NCBI RefSeq assembly: GCF_003058225.1
Contig: NZ_QBUG01000003.1
Location: 1 to 64,000 of the forward strand
DNA: 64,000 nucleotides
DNA from: Promicromonospora sp. AC04
GTDB lineage: Bacteria; Actinomycetota; Actinomycetes; Actinomycetales; Cellulomonadaceae
Reading direction: 5' to 3'
Made by a program: the position numbers and the translations under genes. Positions 41,817-51,462 of this stretch are shown piece after piece. Within the stretch, counting starts at the first letter, position 1. Each line of letters begins with the position of its first letter. The notes under the pieces were generated by a model that was given only the letters and a program-made list of their open reading frames with translations, ran no database searches and was not told the DNA's origin.

Positions 41817-42461
41817 ATGGTGCGCACCGTGGTGTTCGACGTCGGAGAGACGCTCATCGACGAGTCCCGGATCTGGCTCCGCTGGGCCGAGCGGCTCGGC
41901 GTCCCGGCCCTCACGTTCCTCGGCGTGCTCGGCGGCTGTGCCGCCCTTGACCGGTCGCACCGGGACGCGTTCGAGATCGTGCGGCCGGGGCTGGACTTCG
42001 AGGCCGAGATCGCCCGCTGGGCGCGGGACGACCCGGACGGCCTGCGCAACAGGTTCGACGCCGACGACCTCTACCCCGATGTCCGGCCCGCACTGAGCGC
42101 GCTGCGCGAGGCGGGCTTCGACGTGGTCATCGCCGGCAACCAGCCGCCGGAGGCGCGCGCCGCGCTGGAGGCGATGGACCTCCCGGCGAGCGCTGTCCGC
42201 ACCTCGGACGAGTGGGGTGTGCAGAAGCCCGAACCTGGGTTCTTCACCAAGGTCGCAGAGCTGTCGGGAGTCGCGCCCGAGGAGATCGCCTACGTCGGCG
42301 ACCGGCTCGACAACGACGTGCTCCCCGCCGCCGACGCCGGGATGCGGCCGATCCTGCTCCGCCGCGGGCCGTGGGGATACCTGCACGCGGAGCGCCCCGA
42401 GGCGGCGCGCACGACCGTCATCGACTCGCTGACGGAGCTGTCCGGGGTGCTCACCCGCTGA
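41817..42461 (+). CDS. HAD-superfamily hydrolase
   Basis: 214 aa. Motif I is FDVGETL (nucleophile Asp kept; the usual second Asp of DxDxT is replaced, as in DVGGTL-type HADs), motif III KPEPGFF, motif IV YVGDRLDNDV. A four-helix cap lies at about 20-80. Phosphatase of unknown small-molecule substrate. Leaderless start suggested by TAGGGT 7 nt upstream. Confidence 0.82.
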   Translation: MVRTVVFDVGETLIDESRIWLRWAERLGVPALTFLGVLGGCAALDRSHRDAFEIVRPGLDFEAEIARWARDDPDGLRNRFDADDLYPDVRPALSALREAGFDVVIAGNQPPEARAALEAMDLPASAVRTSDEWGVQKPEPGFFTKVAELSGVAPEEIAYVGDRLDNDVLPAADAGMRPILLRRGPWGYLHAERPEAARTTVIDSLTELSGVLTR

Positions 42462-42547
42462 GCTGTCAGAAAACCGGCGCAGGTGTCGGACCTATCGGTC
42501 ACTCGGGTGGACCTGTAGGTCCGACACGTGCGGCGGGGTCTGACAGC
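42462..42547. terminator. Complex inverted repeat between convergent genes
   Basis: Outer arms GCTGTCAGA (42462-42470) and TCTGACAGC (42539-42547), with inner arms GTGTCGGACCTA and TAGGTCCGACAC. It begins at the HAD stop and ends just before the minus-strand gene's stop at 42551: a bidirectional terminator. Confidence 0.55.
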
Positions 42548-42550
42548 GGC

Positions 42551-44527
42551 TCAGCCCCGCAGCGGGAGGGTGAGCCCGGCGTCGCCGTCGGGCACCACGC
42601 GGACCGGGACGCCCCAGTCCTGCTGCGCCAGGTGGCAGGCGGGGAATACGTCCGGGTCCGGCTCACCGTTCGGCAGGAGCGGCACCTGGTCGCACGACGC
42701 CGCCTTCGCGGTCACGTGCAGCACGCCCTCGGCCACCTCGGGGTTGATCACCAGGTCCCGGAACAGGTCCGTCCCGCTCCCGGCCCCGGAGAGCAGCAGC
42801 TCCGGCGGAGTCGCGCTGACCTGGAGCGACGTCGAAGGCCCCCAGCGGTCGTCGAGCTTCTGGCCCGGGGCGGGCGCGAACGGCACGTCCAGCCGGAGCG
42901 CCCCGGCGCCGACGTCGGTGGCGGGGCGGGCGACCCGGTGCGCGCCGCCGTCGAGCACCTCGCCCGCGAGGCTCGCCGGGAGCGCGACCCGGGTGAGCCG
43001 GTGCGCCGCCGACTCCACCACGAGCAGGTGCACCGCGCCGTCGGCGACCTCGACGAGCACGTCCGACGGCTCGGCCAGGTCCTTCGCGAGGGTGGTCACC
43101 TCGCCGGACGCCGGGTCGTAGCGGCGCAGCGCGCCGTTGTAGGTGTCGGCGACGACGACGGAGCCGTCGGGCAGGGTGGCCACGCCCAGCGGGTGCTGCA
43201 GCAGCGCCTGGCCGGCGGCGCCGTCACGGTGCCCGAAGTCGAACAGGCCCTGGCCCACGGCGGTGGTGATCGTCGCGGCAGGCGCGCCGTCCGCGCCGTC
43301 GGACAGCTCGACGCGGCGCAGCGACGAGGTCTCGGAGTCCGCGATCCACAGGTGTCCGTCGGGCCGCCCCTCGGGGTCGACGGACGGCACGATCCCGGAG
43401 GTCTGGGCGAACCAGGCCCCCGCACCGGGGCCGTCCTCCAGGCCCTCGTTCATGGTGCCGGCGAGCAGACCCGCCGAGCCCTGCAGCAGGTCGACCTCCC
43501 ACAGGGTGTGGTTGCCGGCCATGGCGACGACGAACGCGCCCCGCACCGGCGACCACGCGACGTCCCACGGGGAGCTGAGGCGCAGGTCGAGCGGCGCGAC
43601 GGCGGTGCCGGGCTCGTAGGCCCGCAGCGGCTCGCCGCCGCGCCCGCCGACGTTCTCCTGCCCACCGACCATGAACTGCTCGCCGGTGCCGGCCACCGTC
43701 GTGACCGTGCCGTCGGCGAGGCTCAGGCCGCGCAGGGCGTGGTTCACGGTGTCGGCGACCACCACGTCGTAGCCGAGGTGGGCGCGCAGCTCGTCGGGCA
43801 CCAGGCACAGGCCGTTCGGCTCCGAGAACCGCGCCGCGTCCGGCCCGCCGTCGACCAGCCCGCGCTCGCCCGACCCGATGCGCCGCACGAGCGTCTCGCC
43901 GTCGGGGGCGAGCTCCGCGAGGGAGTGGTGCCCGGCGTCCGCGACCAGCAGGTTGCCGTTCGGCAGGGCGAGGACCTTAGCGGGGAACCGCAGCGTGCCC
44001 GACGCCGGGGCGGGCGGCACGTACGGCCCCGAACCGCGGTGCAGGGTGCCCTTCGCCGCGTGCTCGGCGATCAGGTCACCCACGAGCGCGGCGATCGCGG
44101 AGCCGTGCCCCTCGCCCGCCATCTGCGCCACGATGTACCCCTCGGGATCGATGACCACGAGCGTGGGCCAGGCCCGCGCGGTGTACGCGCCCCACGTGAC
44201 CAGCTCCGGGTCGTCGAGGACGGCGTGCCGCACCTCGTACCGCTCGACGGCGGCGGCGAGCGCGTCGGGGTCCGCCTCGTGCTCGAACTTGGGCGAGTGG
44301 ACGCCGATGATCACGAGCTCGTCGCGGTGCTGCTCCTCGACCTCGCGCAGCTCGTCGAGGACGTGCAGGCAGTTGATACAGCAGAAGGTCCAGAAGTCGA
44401 GCACCACTACCTTGCCGCGCAGCTCGGAGAGGGTGACGGTGTGGCCGCCGGTGTTCAGCCAGCCGCGCCCGACAAGCTCGGACGCGCGGACCCGGGGAAG
44501 GTTCTGGACTTCTGTGCTCACCGGCAC
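42551..44527 (-). CDS. Thioredoxin-fold protein with NHL beta-propeller
   Basis: 658 aa. N-terminal TlpA/thioredoxin domain (about 1-165) with FWTFCCINCLHVL, containing a CxxC (Cys-Ile-Asn-Cys). NHL repeats follow (about 180-480: LPNGNLLVADAGHHSLAEL, PLGVATLPDGSVVVADT). C-terminal beta-rich domain. No signal peptide, so cytoplasmic or atypically located. The animal relative NHLRC2 has the same architecture; function in bacteria is not established. Start GTG 44527 chosen from GGGAG at -7. Confidence 0.82.
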   Translation of the reverse strand: MPVSTEVQNLPRVRASELVGRGWLNTGGHTVTLSELRGKVVVLDFWTFCCINCLHVLDELREVEEQHRDELVIIGVHSPKFEHEADPDALAAAVERYEVRHAVLDDPELVTWGAYTARAWPTLVVIDPEGYIVAQMAGEGHGSAIAALVGDLIAEHAAKGTLHRGSGPYVPPAPASGTLRFPAKVLALPNGNLLVADAGHHSLAELAPDGETLVRRIGSGERGLVDGGPDAARFSEPNGLCLVPDELRAHLGYDVVVADTVNHALRGLSLADGTVTTVAGTGEQFMVGGQENVGGRGGEPLRAYEPGTAVAPLDLRLSSPWDVAWSPVRGAFVVAMAGNHTLWEVDLLQGSAGLLAGTMNEGLEDGPGAGAWFAQTSGIVPSVDPEGRPDGHLWIADSETSSLRRVELSDGADGAPAATITTAVGQGLFDFGHRDGAAGQALLQHPLGVATLPDGSVVVADTYNGALRRYDPASGEVTTLAKDLAEPSDVLVEVADGAVHLLVVESAAHRLTRVALPASLAGEVLDGGAHRVARPATDVGAGALRLDVPFAPAPGQKLDDRWGPSTSLQVSATPPELLLSGAGSGTDLFRDLVINPEVAEGVLHVTAKAASCDQVPLLPNGEPDPDVFPACHLAQQDWGVPVRVVPDGDAGLTLPLRG

Positions 44528-44531
44528 ATTG

Positions 44532-44759
44532 TCACTCCCGGGGCGAGCCGCCCTTGCTGCTGTCCGGCGTGCGGGCGCGCCACTGCTCCACCAGAACCTT
44601 GTCCGCCCGGCGGCGCGTGAGTTCGCTCTTGCTGGAGTGCACGGCCGCACGGTGCGCGAGCAGAGCAGCGCGGTCCCGCTCGAGGGCCCACATGAGGGCC
44701 TCACGCACGTCGGCGCGAGTCACCCGCGCGCTCCGCGTCTCGTCCATCGTCCCGATCAT
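44532..44759 (-). CDS. Small helical protein, unknown function
   Basis: 75 aa (start uncertain; ATG 44747 or a longer version from 44861 are possible). Helical and basic: ADVREALMWALERDRAALLAHRAAV. It ends 4 bp before the thioredoxin/NHL gene on the same strand, so the two are probably cotranscribed. No family recognised. Confidence 0.5.
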   Translation of the reverse strand: MIGTMDETRSARVTRADVREALMWALERDRAALLAHRAAVHSSKSELTRRRADKVLVEQWRARTPDSSKGGSPRE

Positions 44760-45006
44760 TCTCGCCGTTTCGTGTCCATCGGCGCCCAGAGCGGACGCCA
44801 CCAACGATTCAAGAGGTCCCCGGGGATGTTTTGTGACACCCCAGGTCTTCCTGGCTTTCACCCGGCCATGATTGGGTGTAGCAGAGGAACGTACCGCGCA
44901 AACCTGACGGGGCGATATCCGTCTATCGGATGACTTTCCGGGGCAGATCGGCGTGTCGCCATCTTGTGTGCCGTGTCGTGTTGGTGGGTGAGGAGAGGAT
45001 CAGGAC

Positions 45007-46062
45007 ATGGACCGCGACGAGGCCAGGAAGATGAAGGAGCAGCTTGCAGCCTTCGCCCGAGAGCTGGCAGAGAAGCACGGAGTCGTGGCGACGCCGCGGT
45101 CGCTGGGCGCACAGACGGAGGCCGACGCCGCCGACGTCGTGCGCGCCCCCACCATCGCGCTCGGCCTGGTGCCTCAGGCCGACGGCGGCTTCGGCATAGC
45201 CGTCCGCTATCGGCTCGGGATCCCCCGGGCCCGTTCGATAGTGCGCAAGGTCTCGGCCGAGATCGGGCCGGACGCCGACATCCGCCGCACCGGCCGCATC
45301 CGTCCCGTGAGCGAGCTCGGCCCGCGCCCGCCCGCACCGACGTGGCAGGCCGACGGCGACACCGACCGGCGCCGGCCGCTGCGGCCCGGCATCTCCATCG
45401 GCCACGTCGGTGTCACGGCCGGCACGCTCGGCGCCTTCGTGACCCGCGCGGGCCCCGGCGACGACGCCCTGTACGCGCTCTCGAACTACCACGTGCTGGC
45501 CGGGTCCCCGGAGGCGCAGCCCGGCGACATCGTCCTGCAGCCCGGTCCGGCCGACGGCGGCCTGGCACCCGGCGACCGGATCGGCGAGCTCACGCAGGTG
45601 GTGGACCTGGACTCGACCGAGCCGTCGTTCACGGATGCCGCGATCGCCCGCCTCGACCGGGTCCCGGTCGACTTCGACTACCCCGTTGGGCGCGTGGTGA
45701 AGACCGCCCGGGCCCTCGGCGGTGAGGTCGTCGGCAAGGTGGGCCGCACGACGGCGATCACGCGTGGGCGGGTCACCGCCATCGAGCTCGACGACGTCAT
45801 AGTCGGCTACGAGGACCTCGGCGCGCTCAACTTCGACGACCAGATCGAGATCGAGAGCCTCGACGACGGACCGTTCTCCCGCGGCGGCGACTCGGGCGCC
45901 CTCGTCTACCGGGAGGACGGCGTGGCGATCGGCCTCCTGTTCGCCGGATCCGAGTCCGGCGGGCACAGCGGGAAGGGACTCACCTACGCCAATCCGATCG
46001 ACCAGGTGCTGGAGATCCTCGACGTCGAGCTGGCCAGGGAGCCCGCCCACCCCTTTGAGTGA
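45007..46062 (+). CDS. Trypsin-like serine protease, Nal1-like, without signal peptide
   Basis: 351 aa. Chymotrypsin-fold catalytic residues: His in LSNYHVLAG (about 161), Asp in FTDAAIARLD (about 208), Ser in RGGDSGALVY (about 299). The first ~115 residues form a separate domain with IALGLVPQADGGFGIAVRY and an I-G-P-D-A-D-I-R-R-T-G-R-I strand pattern. There is no signal peptide, so it should act in the cytoplasm. GAGGAGAGGATCAGGAC precedes the ATG. The small protein 209 bp downstream resembles its N-terminal domain. Confidence 0.82.
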   Translation: MDRDEARKMKEQLAAFARELAEKHGVVATPRSLGAQTEADAADVVRAPTIALGLVPQADGGFGIAVRYRLGIPRARSIVRKVSAEIGPDADIRRTGRIRPVSELGPRPPAPTWQADGDTDRRRPLRPGISIGHVGVTAGTLGAFVTRAGPGDDALYALSNYHVLAGSPEAQPGDIVLQPGPADGGLAPGDRIGELTQVVDLDSTEPSFTDAAIARLDRVPVDFDYPVGRVVKTARALGGEVVGKVGRTTAITRGRVTAIELDDVIVGYEDLGALNFDDQIEIESLDDGPFSRGGDSGALVYREDGVAIGLLFAGSESGGHSGKGLTYANPIDQVLEILDVELAREPAHPFE

Positions 46063-46271
46063 CGTTCGGCATGCGAACCAGCGTTTCCAGCGCCGGGCGT
46101 GTCGCTCTCGGCGACCAGGGGCGTGGGCGTGTTCGCGCGGCGCGTCGCGCGCCACAACCCGGCTGACCTGCGGCGCTGCCCGAGGCCTGGAAGAGTGGCC
46201 CACAACACGTTCCGGACCGGTGGAAGGGGGTAGACAGGGGGGACACAATGGATGACCAGGAGGTGATCGGC

Positions 46272-46616
46272 ATGGCAACACTCGACAAGGCTCGGTCGGC
46301 AAAAGCCGCATTACGGAAAAAAGTCACCGGGCTCGACGGTGTGATCGGGGTTGGCGTCGCCCCTGAGTTCACGACGTCACTCGAACACCCACGACGCGAG
46401 TACCCCACGCGAAAGCACGCGAAGCCAGGCACTTCCGGCGGATCGCCGGTCGAGGTGCTAGCGGAGGAGGACCTGGTCGAGCAGGTCGCAGGACCGGGCG
46501 GGAGCTGGGTGCTGCAGGTCAACGTCACGGACGCCCGCCTCGTTGACCGGATCCCCGAAGAGATCGACGACGTCGCGGTGCGCGTGCGCGTCGTGGGCGC
46601 GGTCCGCGCCGGCTGA
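46272..46616 (+). CDS. Small companion protein resembling the protease N-terminal domain
   Basis: 114 aa. The start at 46272 has a perfect AGGAGGTGATC site 7 nt upstream; the in-frame ATG at 46248 is inside that leader. GLDGVIGVGVAPEF ... SWVLQVNVTDARLVDRIPEEIDDVAVRVRVVG follows the GVxGVGVG ... V ... IP-x-x-I-x-G-V-x-V-x-x-x-x-x-G pattern found as an N-terminal domain in Nal1-like proteases. As a stand-alone protein beside such a protease it may be an inhibitor, chaperone or substrate adaptor. Inference only. Confidence 0.6.
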   Translation: MATLDKARSAKAALRKKVTGLDGVIGVGVAPEFTTSLEHPRREYPTRKHAKPGTSGGSPVEVLAEEDLVEQVAGPGGSWVLQVNVTDARLVDRIPEEIDDVAVRVRVVGAVRAG

Positions 46617-46623
46617 ACCACTG

Positions 46624-46662
46624 CCGAAGTAGAGCGGCTGCCCCAAACTCGCTCTACCTCGG
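46624..46662. terminator. Terminator between convergent genes
   Basis: Stem 46624-46636 with 46650-46662, 12 of 13 pairs, 13-nt loop, between the companion protein stop and the S9 peptidase stop. Confidence 0.6.
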
Positions 46663-46691
46663 TCAGCAGTATCCGGCCGGGTGCTGCTCGG

Positions 46692-48887
46692 TCAGCCGAG
46701 GGTCGTCGGCAGCTCCGGCGTCTCGTCCAGGACCTGCTCCGCGAGGAACGCCGACACCACCTGGTACCAGACCTTGGCGTTCTGCGGCGTGAGCACCCAG
46801 TGGTTCTCGTCCGGGAAGTACAGGAACCGGTGCACCGTCTCGCCGTCGTCGGACGCCGGGAGGCCCGACTTCGTCAGCAGCTCGAACCAGAGCCGCAGGC
46901 CCTCGCCGATCGGCACCCGGTAGTCCTTGTCGCCGTGGATCACGAGCATCGGGGTGCGGATCTCGCCCACGGCCAGGTGCGGGCTGTTCTCCAGCGCCAT
47001 CTCGGGCGTCATCTCGCGGGCCCAGTAGTACCCGGCGTCCGTGGTCGGACCGAACTGGTCCAGCGCCCACAGGCTCGCGTGCGTCACCACGGCCCGGAAC
47101 CGGTCCGTGTGGCCGGCCACCCAGTTCGCCATGTAACCGCCGAACGAGCCGCCCATCGCGGCCGTGCGGGTCTCGTCGATCTCGGGCAGCGCCTCGGCGG
47201 CGTCGGTGATCGCCATGAGGTCGGTGAACGGCGACCCGCCCCAGGCACCCCAGCCGCGCTGGACGAACTCCTGGCCGTACCCGGTCGACAGCGCCGGGTC
47301 GGGCAGCAGCACGGCGTACCCCTGGGCGACCATCAGCCACGGGTTCCAGCGCCAGCTCCAGGCGTTCCACGAGCCCAGCGGGCCGCCGTGGATCCACAGC
47401 AGGAGCGGGGCCTTGGCCTCCGGGCCGACGTCGGCGGGGAGCGCGAGCCATGCGCGCACGCGCGTCCCGTCCTCGGTGGTGGTCTCGATCTCGGTGAGCG
47501 TGCCCGGCAGCTCCAGGGCCGGCGCGGGCGAGCGCAGGACGGTCGCGGCGACCGGCGTCCGCTCCCCCGGCGTGCCCGAGGCGAGGAACGCCGCCAGGTC
47601 GATCCGCACCGGCTCGGCCGGGGCCGCGTAGGAGGTGCGCAGCGCGAAGAGGGTGGCACCGTCGGGTGTGACCGCGAGGTCGGAGAAGACGGCGTCGTCG
47701 GAGGTCAGCTGCTCGACGGTCACGTCGCCGCCCGGGAGCGCCCCCGAGAACGTGAGCAGGAAGACCGGGCCGCGGCCGTCGTCGTCGGCCTCGACCAGCA
47801 GGCCGCTGCCGTCCGGGAGCCAGGTGGGGCGGCCGGGCCAGCGGTCCCAGTCGTCCGCGAGGACCACCGGCGCCGCGGAGCCGTCGGTCGGCACCAGGGC
47901 GAGGCGGATCACCGGCGCCTCGGTCGGGGACGAGATGGACTCGGTCCCGTAGGCCACCCAGGCGCCGTCGGGCGAGATGCGGGGGCCGGCGGCGTCGGCG
48001 TCCGGGTCGTCCACGAGCACGCGACGGTCGCCGGTCGCCGTGTCGATAGCGACCAGGGTGCTGCGGTTGGCGGCGCCGGCGTCCGGCACGCTCCAGGTCG
48101 TGACCAGGGTCGCGCCATCGGCGGACAGGTCCGCCGAGTGCTCCACGAGCTGCCGGCCGGCGCCGGTGAGGTCGCGCAGGTCGAGGTGCTTGCCTGACGC
48201 CGGGCCGTCGGTCTGGGGCTCGGCGGACTCGACCTGCGCGGCTCCCGGTGCGCCCGAGGCCGCGGGCAGCGGCACCGCCGGCTCGTCCGTGAGCGCCGCC
48301 AGGTCGCCCGCGAAGCGTCGCTCCTGGTCGGGGCCGAGGTCGTGGTCCCAGAACCGCACCGGGTACCCGGTGTGCAGGATCGCGGAGACCTTCTGGTCCT
48401 TGCGGGCCTTGCGCAGCTTGACGTCCTCCGCCAGGCCCTTCGCCGAGGGCAGGAGGCCGGCGGCGACGCTGACCGTGTCGGCGTCGCGCGCGGCGAGCGC
48501 GCCCGAGACGCCGCCCGGCGGGGCCGCGATCACGCGGGCCTCACCGGCGTGTGCCGGCAGGAGCCAGAGGGCCGGCTTGGGCTCGTCGCCGTCCTTGCCG
48601 TCCGGGTCGGGCCGGGCGGAGGTGAACAGGAGGTCGCCGGACCGGGTGAAGACGGCTGCCGACTCGCCCTTCGCGGATCGGGTCAGCCGGCGGGCGGGCG
48701 CCTCGCCTGCCGGGTCCACCTCCCAGAGGGCGGTGCGGTAGGCGGTGCGCTCGGCGTCGAGCGTCTGGACGCCTACGACGAGGCGGGTGCCGTCCTGGCT
48801 GGCCGTGAGGCCGGTGAGGCGCGGGATCGCCACGTAGTGGTCGAGGTCGTGGAACGGGGTCTGCGGGGACTGCGGAGATTCGCTCAC
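46692..48887 (-). CDS. S9-family prolyl oligopeptidase/acylaminoacyl peptidase
   Basis: 731 aa. N-terminal beta-propeller (about 20-460) and C-terminal alpha/beta hydrolase with nucleophile in GGSFGGYM, Asp in IHGDKDYRVP and His in DENHWVL. It cleaves short peptides or removes acylated N-terminal residues in the cytoplasm; no signal peptide. Monocistronic, followed by a terminator. Confidence 0.87.
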   Translation of the reverse strand: MSESPQSPQTPFHDLDHYVAIPRLTGLTASQDGTRLVVGVQTLDAERTAYRTALWEVDPAGEAPARRLTRSAKGESAAVFTRSGDLLFTSARPDPDGKDGDEPKPALWLLPAHAGEARVIAAPPGGVSGALAARDADTVSVAAGLLPSAKGLAEDVKLRKARKDQKVSAILHTGYPVRFWDHDLGPDQERRFAGDLAALTDEPAVPLPAASGAPGAAQVESAEPQTDGPASGKHLDLRDLTGAGRQLVEHSADLSADGATLVTTWSVPDAGAANRSTLVAIDTATGDRRVLVDDPDADAAGPRISPDGAWVAYGTESISSPTEAPVIRLALVPTDGSAAPVVLADDWDRWPGRPTWLPDGSGLLVEADDDGRGPVFLLTFSGALPGGDVTVEQLTSDDAVFSDLAVTPDGATLFALRTSYAAPAEPVRIDLAAFLASGTPGERTPVAATVLRSPAPALELPGTLTEIETTTEDGTRVRAWLALPADVGPEAKAPLLLWIHGGPLGSWNAWSWRWNPWLMVAQGYAVLLPDPALSTGYGQEFVQRGWGAWGGSPFTDLMAITDAAEALPEIDETRTAAMGGSFGGYMANWVAGHTDRFRAVVTHASLWALDQFGPTTDAGYYWAREMTPEMALENSPHLAVGEIRTPMLVIHGDKDYRVPIGEGLRLWFELLTKSGLPASDDGETVHRFLYFPDENHWVLTPQNAKVWYQVVSAFLAEQVLDETPELPTTLG

Positions 48888-48974
48888 GCGGTCCGTCCTA
48901 TCACGCCCGGATCGCGGGCAGGACGGATTTTCGGGCGGCTGTGCAGGTCGGTCCGTCCGTGGGCGGCGGCGCCG

Positions 48975-51023
48975 TCAGCCTTCGCCGCGCTTCGACGCCT
49001 GTTCCGCCTTCTGGGCCAGCATCTTGTTGTACGCCTCGAGCTCGGCGTCGCCGTCGCGCTCCGCCTTGCGGTCGTTCCGCTTGGCCTCGCGCGCGTCGGA
49101 CCGTGTCCAGGAGATCGCGACGCCGATCGCGAGCAGGAGGGTCGGCAGCTCGCCGATGCCCCATGCCACGCCGCCGCCCAGCTGCTGGTCCACGATGGCG
49201 CTGGGGCCCCACGTGCGGCCCATGAGCCCGAACCAGTCAGGCACGAGCAGCGCGGTGCCCGAGGTCAGCGTCACGCCGAAGAACGCGTGGAACGCCATGG
49301 TGGCGAACAGCAGCACGAGCCGCAGCGGGTACCCGGGGCGGGACGGCCCGGGGTCGACGCCGATCAGCGCATTCGCGAAGAGGTACCCCACCAGCGTGAA
49401 GTGGAGGATCATCCACAGATGGCCCGCGTAGGTGGTCAGCGCCAGCTCGAACAGGGGCGTGAAGTAGAAGGCAATCATCCCGCCCGCGAACAGGACCGCG
49501 GCCACCACCGGGTTGGCCATGAACCGGCCGAAGGCGGAGTGCACGAGCAGCAGGACCCACTCGCGCGGACCCCGGGAGTCGTCCTTGCGCGCCGGGACGG
49601 CCCGCACGAGCAGGGTGACCGGCGCGGCCAGGACGAGGAACAGCGGCACCACCATCGCCAGGATCATGTGCTGCACCATGTGCGCGCTGAACAGGACGTG
49701 CCCGTAGGCGGCCGCGCCGCCGTTCGTGGCCCAGAAGAGGACCAGGATGCCGAGGCACCAGGAGATGGTGCGGCCAACGGGCCAGGCGTCCCCCCGACGG
49801 CGCAGCCGCAGCGTCCACCGGACGTAGACGAGCACGGCGGCAGCGCACGCGAACGCGGCGATGACGTCCCACTGGAACTCGGTGAGCCAGCGCAGCACCG
49901 TGGGCTCGGGCGGCAGCGGGTGGCCGGTGACGATCTCGGCGGGGGTCGCGTCGACTATCTCGTCGTCGGGCACGGGGGGCGCCGTGGAGCCGAGGGCGAC
50001 CGCCACGCCGGACACCGCGCCCATCACTCCGATCTCCACCGCGGCGAGCCGCCAGAACAGGCCGATCGCCGCGTTCCTGGTGGTGGTCCCGGCGGAGAGG
50101 CGGGCGACGACCGTGCTGCGGTGCAGCCAGCCGAGGCTGCCGAGGACTGTCAGCAGCGCGGCCTTGACGACCAGCAGGATCCCGTAGTCGGTGCTCAGCC
50201 CGTCGAGCGAGCCGATCCGGATCCATGCGCTGACCAGGCCCGAGACCGCCACGGCGGCGAAGCACCAGAAGGCGATCTCGGAGTACCGCCGGATCACGTC
50301 GGCGGTCGCGGCGTACCGCAGGCCGACGAAGACGATCGCGGCCAGCCCGCCGACCCAGAGCGCCGCGCCGCCCAGGTGCAGGAACAGGGCGGAGACCGCT
50401 AGGTCGTGGCTGGAGGCGCCGGCGGCGTGGCCGGTCGAGGACTGCGTGCCGAGGGCGACCAGCGGCAGGGCCGTCGCGCACAGGGCGCCCACCGGACCGC
50501 GCACCAGGAGCGCGACGGCGGCCGTCAGGGCGGCCACGATCACCGTCCCCAGATACGTGCGGCCCGCGGGGATGGTCGAGATGTACTCCATCAGCGCCGG
50601 CCCGAACGTCGGCGCGTCCAGGGGCAGGTAGGTGGACCACGAGAAGCGCAGGACGAGCTGCACGAGCGCCGCCAGGGTCCACGCCCCTGCCGAGACGCCT
50701 GCGACCCCGAGCGCCCGGTCGACCAGCGGCCCGCGCGGCAGGACGCAGGCCGCCAGCACGAGCGAGCCCAGGGTCACCGCCACGGCCAGCTCGGTGGTCA
50801 CCGTCGCGACGGGTACGCCCCAGCGCACGAGGATGCCCGGGTCGGTGAAGTTCGCGAACGCGGTGAACGCACCGGAGAACGCGCCGGCCGCGAAGAGAGC
50901 CGCCAGAGCCACGAGAGCCGCGGCGGGCAGCGCCGCGACGAGCCACGAGGGGCTCGCTGGGCCGCTCGCGGGGCTCTTCCGGGCAGTTCTGCTGGCCGCG
51001 TTCTGGGCGTCGGTCGGTGTCAC
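48975..51023 (-). CDS. CopD-CtaG fusion membrane protein
   Basis: 682 aa with about 15 membrane helices. N-terminal CopD-like copper-resistance half (about 30-340; HLGGAALWVGGLAAIVFV) and C-terminal caa3-type CtaG half (about 375-640; FSAHMVQHMILAMVVP, MAFHAFFGVTLTSG). Fusions like this are common in actinobacteria and serve copper supply for cytochrome oxidase assembly. The cytoplasmic C-tail is charged. Conserved His/Met in the helices are candidate copper ligands. Confidence 0.86.
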   Translation of the reverse strand: MTPTDAQNAASRTARKSPASGPASPSWLVAALPAAALVALAALFAAGAFSGAFTAFANFTDPGILVRWGVPVATVTTELAVAVTLGSLVLAACVLPRGPLVDRALGVAGVSAGAWTLAALVQLVLRFSWSTYLPLDAPTFGPALMEYISTIPAGRTYLGTVIVAALTAAVALLVRGPVGALCATALPLVALGTQSSTGHAAGASSHDLAVSALFLHLGGAALWVGGLAAIVFVGLRYAATADVIRRYSEIAFWCFAAVAVSGLVSAWIRIGSLDGLSTDYGILLVVKAALLTVLGSLGWLHRSTVVARLSAGTTTRNAAIGLFWRLAAVEIGVMGAVSGVAVALGSTAPPVPDDEIVDATPAEIVTGHPLPPEPTVLRWLTEFQWDVIAAFACAAAVLVYVRWTLRLRRRGDAWPVGRTISWCLGILVLFWATNGGAAAYGHVLFSAHMVQHMILAMVVPLFLVLAAPVTLLVRAVPARKDDSRGPREWVLLLVHSAFGRFMANPVVAAVLFAGGMIAFYFTPLFELALTTYAGHLWMILHFTLVGYLFANALIGVDPGPSRPGYPLRLVLLFATMAFHAFFGVTLTSGTALLVPDWFGLMGRTWGPSAIVDQQLGGGVAWGIGELPTLLLAIGVAISWTRSDAREAKRNDRKAERDGDAELEAYNKMLAQKAEQASKRGEG

Positions 51024-51180
51024 CGGTCCAGCCTAGGCGCGCTCCGCCGCGGTTCTGACCGGCGGCTGATGTCCGGTTGACCACGCCGTGGGCGTCCGGG
51101 CCCGGCCGGTTTCGAAGAAGTTCAGGAAAAACTGGGAGGGGTTATGCACCAAACCCAACCCTTTAGCCCTCTTCTGCGTT

Positions 51181-51462
51181 GTGACCAGTGTGGACCTCGC
51201 GTACATCATCACCGAGACCGACGACTCCGTACCGTGCTCGGAACAGCCCGAGCTCTGGTTCGCGGAGCATCCTGCGGACCTTGAAGAGGCTAAGCGCGCG
51301 TGCGCCGACTGCCCGCTCAAGGCGCAGTGCCTCGCAGGTGCCCTCGCCCGCCGCGAGCCGTGGGGCGTCTGGGGCGGGGAGATCGTCGTGGACGGCACCG
51401 TGCGGAGCCGCAAGCGTCGTCGCGGCCGGCCGCGGTCGATCGGGGGCATGCGCGTGGCGTGA
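51181..51462 (+). CDS. whiB7: WhiB7-type transcriptional regulator with AT-hook
   Basis: 93 aa from GTG 51181 (GTG 51190 possible). Fe-S cysteines Cys19, Cys41-x2-Cys44-x5-Cys50, the GVWGGE turn at 62-67 and a C-terminal AT-hook KRRRGRPR (78-85). This combination is diagnostic for WhiB7, which activates intrinsic antibiotic-resistance genes with the primary sigma factor and autoregulates. A stretch of A residues and a possible promoter lie at about 51115-51146. The leader is usually attenuated in this family. Confidence 0.85.
   Translation: MTSVDLAYIITETDDSVPCSEQPELWFAEHPADLEEAKRACADCPLKAQCLAGALARREPWGVWGGEIVVDGTVRSRKRRRGRPRSIGGMRVA

Noticed and set aside
49237-51084. 615-codon frame on the same strand as the CopD-CtaG gene
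   Set aside because: Out-of-frame reading of the CopD-CtaG gene; no hydrophobic helices or motifs.
51144-51281. ATG-initiated 45-codon frame overlapping the whiB7 start, possible upstream peptide
   Set aside because: The spacing from GGGAGGGG to the ATG is too short for a confident start and the frame runs into whiB7; left as uncertain.
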